NCBI GenBank assembly: GCA_947628725.1
Contig: CANRAQ010000044.1
Coordinates: forward strand, 1 to 8,257
DNA from: an uncultured Bacilli bacterium
GTDB taxonomy: Bacteria > Bacillota_I > Bacilli_A > RF39 > UBA660
Reading direction: 5' to 3'
DNA: 8,257 nt
The notes below the pieces were generated by a model. That model had not been told where the DNA came from, made no database searches, and saw only the letters and a program-made list of their open reading frames with translations. A program made the position numbers and the translations under genes. Below are positions 6,572-8,257 of the stretch, piece after piece. The first letter of the stretch is position 1, and each line of letters begins with the position of its first letter.

Positions 6572-6796
6572 ATGTATAATTATACTCAAATGCCAACAAA
6601 TTTTAATTATCCTGTAAATACACCTGTAAATTTTAAAAATAATGATAATAGACTTATAGGTGGTGGATTTTTAGGTCCATTCATACTTGGAGGAATTACT
6701 GGCGGATTAGTTTCACCTTTCTTCTATGGAGGATACAATAGACCATACTATAATAATTACTACTATCCACCATACTATGGACCTTATTACAGATAA
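6572..6796 (+). CDS. Small Gly/Tyr/Pro-rich protein with glycine-rich hydrophobic core (74 aa), function unknown
   Basis: This is the only plus-strand gene. Evidence that it is real: GAAAGGAG (6558-6565) six bases before the ATG, and a hairpin terminator starting at its stop codon. The protein has three parts. Residues 1-27 are polar and Asn/Pro-rich. Residues 28-52 are hydrophobic and rich in glycine (LIGGGFLGPFILGG and on), long enough to cross or insert in a membrane. Residues 52-74 form a tail with 11 Tyr in 23 residues plus Pro, Asn and Gly (YYYPPYYGPYYR). It has no Cys and one acidic residue (Asp25). The composition recalls small Gly/Tyr-rich surface or spore-coat-like proteins of Firmicutes, but I cannot name a family. 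A glycine-zipper membrane peptide is the other possibility. Confidence 0.8.
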   Translation: MYNYTQMPTNFNYPVNTPVNFKNNDNRLIGGGFLGPFILGGITGGLVSPFFYGGYNRPYYNNYYYPPYYGPYYR

Positions 6797-6815
6797 AAGG
6801 CTTATAGCCTTTTTT
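6795..6815 (+). terminator. Rho-independent terminator of the small Gly/Tyr-rich gene
   Basis: AAAAGGCT, loop TAT, AGCCTTTT, then further T give an 8-bp stem with a T-run. The stem begins within the TAA stop codon. It lies back to back with the terminator of the convergent rluD gene. Confidence 0.8.
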
Positions 6816-6819
6816 GATT

Positions 6820-6842
6820 AAAAAAATCCTAATTAAGGATTT
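6820..6842 (-). terminator. Rho-independent terminator of the lspA-rluD operon
   Basis: The minus strand reads AAATCCT, loop TAATT, AGGATTT, then more T (seven T in a row in all). The 7-bp stem has two G-C pairs and takes in the last bases of the rluD stop codon. It is weaker than the other two terminators here but well placed. Confidence 0.72.
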
Positions 6843-7731
6843 AATAAAATTTAACTAATATATTTTTAAAGCAATCTGGAAGATCACAAGTAAACTCCAT
6901 ATATTTATTAGTAGTTGGATGTATAAAACCTAATTGATATGCATGTAAACACTGTCCTGTTTCATCTATTATTTTTCTTTTCCCATATACTGGGTCGTTG
7001 ACTACAGGATGATTTATGTAGTTCATGTGAACTCTTATTTGATGAGTTCTACCAGTTTCAAGTTGCAATTCTATTAAAGTTGCTTCCTTAAATCTTTTTA
7101 TTACTCTTAAATGTGTTACTGCATTTTTACTATTCACACTAGTTACACACATTTTTTTTCTATCTTTAATATCTCTTCCTATTGGAGCATCTATAGTTGC
7201 CGTATCTTCATTGATTACTCCCCAAACAAGTGCTACATATTTTCTTGTAGTTTTTTTATTGCTTAATTCTTCAGATAATATTTCATGGGCTCTATCATTT
7301 TTTGCGACCATCAAAAGTCCTGTAGTATAGGCGTCTATTCTATGAACTATTCCAGGTCTAAATGATCCATTTAAAGTGCTTAAACTATTAGAATAATAAA
7401 GTAAAGCATTTACAAGTGTTCCATGGGTATTTCCTATTGCAGGATGAACAACCATTCCGTTAGGTTTATTTATTACTAACACATCATCATCTTCATAAAC
7501 TACATCTAAAGGTATGTTTTCTGGAACTAAATCCATAGATTCTTCTTCATATTCCCCTACATATATTTTATCTCCATATTTTACAATGTAACTATTTTTT
7601 TCTGGTTTACCATTTACTAATACTGTTCCCTCTTTAATCATTTTTACAATTTTACTTCTACTAAAATCTAATTTTTCACTTAGATAAACATCTAATCTAG
7701 AACTTAGATTTTCTAATACTTCTATTTCCAT
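6841..7731 (-). CDS. rluD: RluA-family 23S rRNA pseudouridine synthase, RluD-like
   Basis: This 296-residue protein has the RluD layout. An N-terminal S4 RNA-binding domain covers about 10-58 (SSRLDVYLSEKLDFSRSKI, then GTVLVNGK). The RluA-type catalytic domain follows, with VINKPNGMVVHPAIGN (86-101), the active-site motif RPGIVHRIDAYTTGLLMVAK (catalytic Asp133) and ETGRTHQIRVHM (225-236). Such enzymes isomerise uridines in 23S rRNA; E. coli RluD modifies helix 69. The exact sites here are inferred. The motif differs a little from the common HRLDKDTSGLL, but the Asp is kept. I chose the ATG at 7731, with GGAGG four bases upstream and the conserved MEIEVLENLSSRLD start. A longer frame from 7785 would add 18 residues inside lspA that look non-homologous. 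It overlaps lspA by 10 nt, an adjacency also seen in Bacillus. Confidence 0.93.
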   Translation of the reverse strand: MEIEVLENLSSRLDVYLSEKLDFSRSKIVKMIKEGTVLVNGKPEKNSYIVKYGDKIYVGEYEEESMDLVPENIPLDVVYEDDDVLVINKPNGMVVHPAIGNTHGTLVNALLYYSNSLSTLNGSFRPGIVHRIDAYTTGLLMVAKNDRAHEILSEELSNKKTTRKYVALVWGVINEDTATIDAPIGRDIKDRKKMCVTSVNSKNAVTHLRVIKRFKEATLIELQLETGRTHQIRVHMNYINHPVVNDPVYGKRKIIDETGQCLHAYQLGFIHPTTNKYMEFTCDLPDCFKNILVKFY

Positions 7732-8189
7732 ACATCCTCCCTGAGCGTAGATATAACTATTAAAGCTATAGAAACTACAATACATATATCTGCAAAATTA
7801 AATATAGGAAAATTATAATTTAGAAAATTAAAACTTATATAATCTATAACATAACCGTGTATAATTCTATCAACTAGATTTCCAAAAATTCCTCCTAGCA
7901 ATAAAGAATATACAAATATACTTAAACCATCTACATATTCAGAATTTTTTATAAATAGACTAATTAATATTATAGCAAGTACTCCAATCAGTATAAAAAA
8001 TATTTTTCCACCTTCGAATATTCCAAATGCAGCACCCGTATTGTGTACTAATGTTATAGTTAAAAACTTTTTTATCAATATAAATGATTGATTTATTTGT
8101 AAATTGGTACTGACAACAGCTTTTATAAATTGGTCAATCATCAAAACAATAAAACCTAAAATATAAACTTTTTTTAAATTTTCTTTCAT
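7722..8189 (-). CDS. lspA: Lipoprotein signal peptidase (signal peptidase II)
   Basis: This 155-residue integral membrane aspartic peptidase cleaves the signal peptide of prolipoproteins just before the lipid-modified Cys. The length is standard. Four hydrophobic segments are visible (about 7-25, 62-80, 88-104 and 132-149). Family motifs appear in order: MIDQFIK (Asp19), LVHNTGAAFG (47-56), GNLVDRIIHGYVIDYI (103-118) and FNFADI (130-135). The catalytic pair is Asp116 (of VIDY) and Asp134 (of NFAD). The ATG at 8189 follows GGTGAT by three bases, and a good promoter lies just upstream, so the start is firm. It ends in TAG inside the first codons of rluD, so the two should be translationally coupled. 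Its presence implies that the cell makes lipoproteins on a single cytoplasmic membrane or an envelope of similar logic. Confidence 0.97.
   Translation of the reverse strand: MKENLKKVYILGFIVLMIDQFIKAVVSTNLQINQSFILIKKFLTITLVHNTGAAFGIFEGGKIFFILIGVLAIILISLFIKNSEYVDGLSIFVYSLLLGGIFGNLVDRIIHGYVIDYISFNFLNYNFPIFNFADICIVVSIALIVISTLREDVWK
7736..7740 (-). promoter_or_regulatory. Ribosome binding site GGAGG deciding the rluD start
   Basis: GGAGG lies four bases before the ATG at 7731 and within the lspA coding sequence. It shows that rluD begins there and not at the ATG at 7785, and fits coupled translation of the overlapping pair. Confidence 0.8.
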
Positions 8190-8214
8190 ATAATCACCAA
8201 CTCAAGTTACATAT

Positions 8215-8243
8215 ATTATATAATTATTAAAAGTAATCTTCAA
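8215..8243 (-). promoter_or_regulatory. Sigma-A-type promoter of the lspA-rluD operon
   Basis: The minus strand has TTGAAG (8238-8243), a 17-nt spacer and a perfect TATAAT (8215-8220). Transcription should start near 8208, giving a leader of about 19 nt that carries the GGTGAT SD. This is the best-formed promoter in the window. The 14 nt beyond it to the window end hold nothing I can identify. Confidence 0.82.
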
Positions 8244-8257
8244 TACTTTTTTGTGTA

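Noticed and set aside
7732..7785. 18-codon N-terminal extension of rluD
   Set aside because: It overlaps lspA in another frame, does not resemble an RluD N-terminus, and the GGAGG site is placed for the ATG at 7731.
616..8189. Mycoplasma-type code (TGA = Trp)
   Set aside because: Trp is encoded by TGG and no conserved gene is broken by TGA. Only one gene ends in TGA, and reading through it would add about ten unrelated residues before TAG.
1..8257. Mobile element, CRISPR array, tRNA/rRNA, T-box or other riboswitch
   Set aside because: No long direct or terminal repeats, no regularly spaced repeats, no transposase or integrase, and no intergenic gap reaches 100 nt, too short for most riboswitches.

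Overview
The window is very AT-rich (roughly a quarter G+C by eye) and densely coded. It reads as chromosome from a low-GC Bacillota/Mycoplasmatota-type bacterium, perhaps an uncultured gut member of class Bacilli. Reasons: the lspA-rluD gene pair, strong Shine-Dalgarno (SD) sites, TATAAT -10 boxes, hairpin-plus-T-run terminators, and enzyme families common in Firmicutes. Tryptophans are encoded by TGG and no gene is interrupted by in-frame TGA, so the standard bacterial code fits better than the Mycoplasma code. The genus cannot be named from this sequence.

Layout. All genes but one lie on the minus strand, so transcription runs from high to low coordinates. (1) 8257-6820: a sigma-A-type promoter, lspA (lipoprotein signal peptidase) and rluD-like pseudouridine synthase overlapping by 10 nt, then a hairpin terminator. 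(2) 6572-6815, plus strand: one small Gly/Tyr/Pro-rich protein with its own SD and terminator, convergent with rluD. (3) 6556-5396: a monocistronic M29 aminopeptidase with an extended -10 promoter and a clear terminator. (4) 5338-4505: a membrane-anchored, catalytically degenerate polysaccharide-deacetylase-like protein. (5) 4489-1: a probable operon of a U32/RlhA-type Fe-S RNA-hydroxylation protein, a GNAT acetyltransferase, a 65-residue protein of unknown function, an M19 dipeptidase and a C26 gamma-glutamyl hydrolase. The C26 gene overlaps M19 by 11 nt and runs off the window edge.

How the genes fit together. lspA-rluD is housekeeping: lipoprotein maturation and rRNA modification. The aminopeptidase, dipeptidase and gamma-glutamyl hydrolase suggest cytoplasmic breakdown of small peptides. 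The overlapping M19-C26 pair would suit gamma-glutamyl or D-residue peptides, but that is inference. The U32 protein carries a peptidase family name but is expected to act in RNA hydroxylation.

No mobile element, CRISPR array, tRNA, rRNA or integration scar was seen, and no non-coding gap exceeds 100 bases. I found no convincing new multi-gene system. The most unusual items are the deacetylase-like protein that has lost its catalytic motifs, the isolated Gly/Tyr-rich small protein whose promoter region overlaps that of the aminopeptidase, and the compact C26 enzyme coupled to M19.
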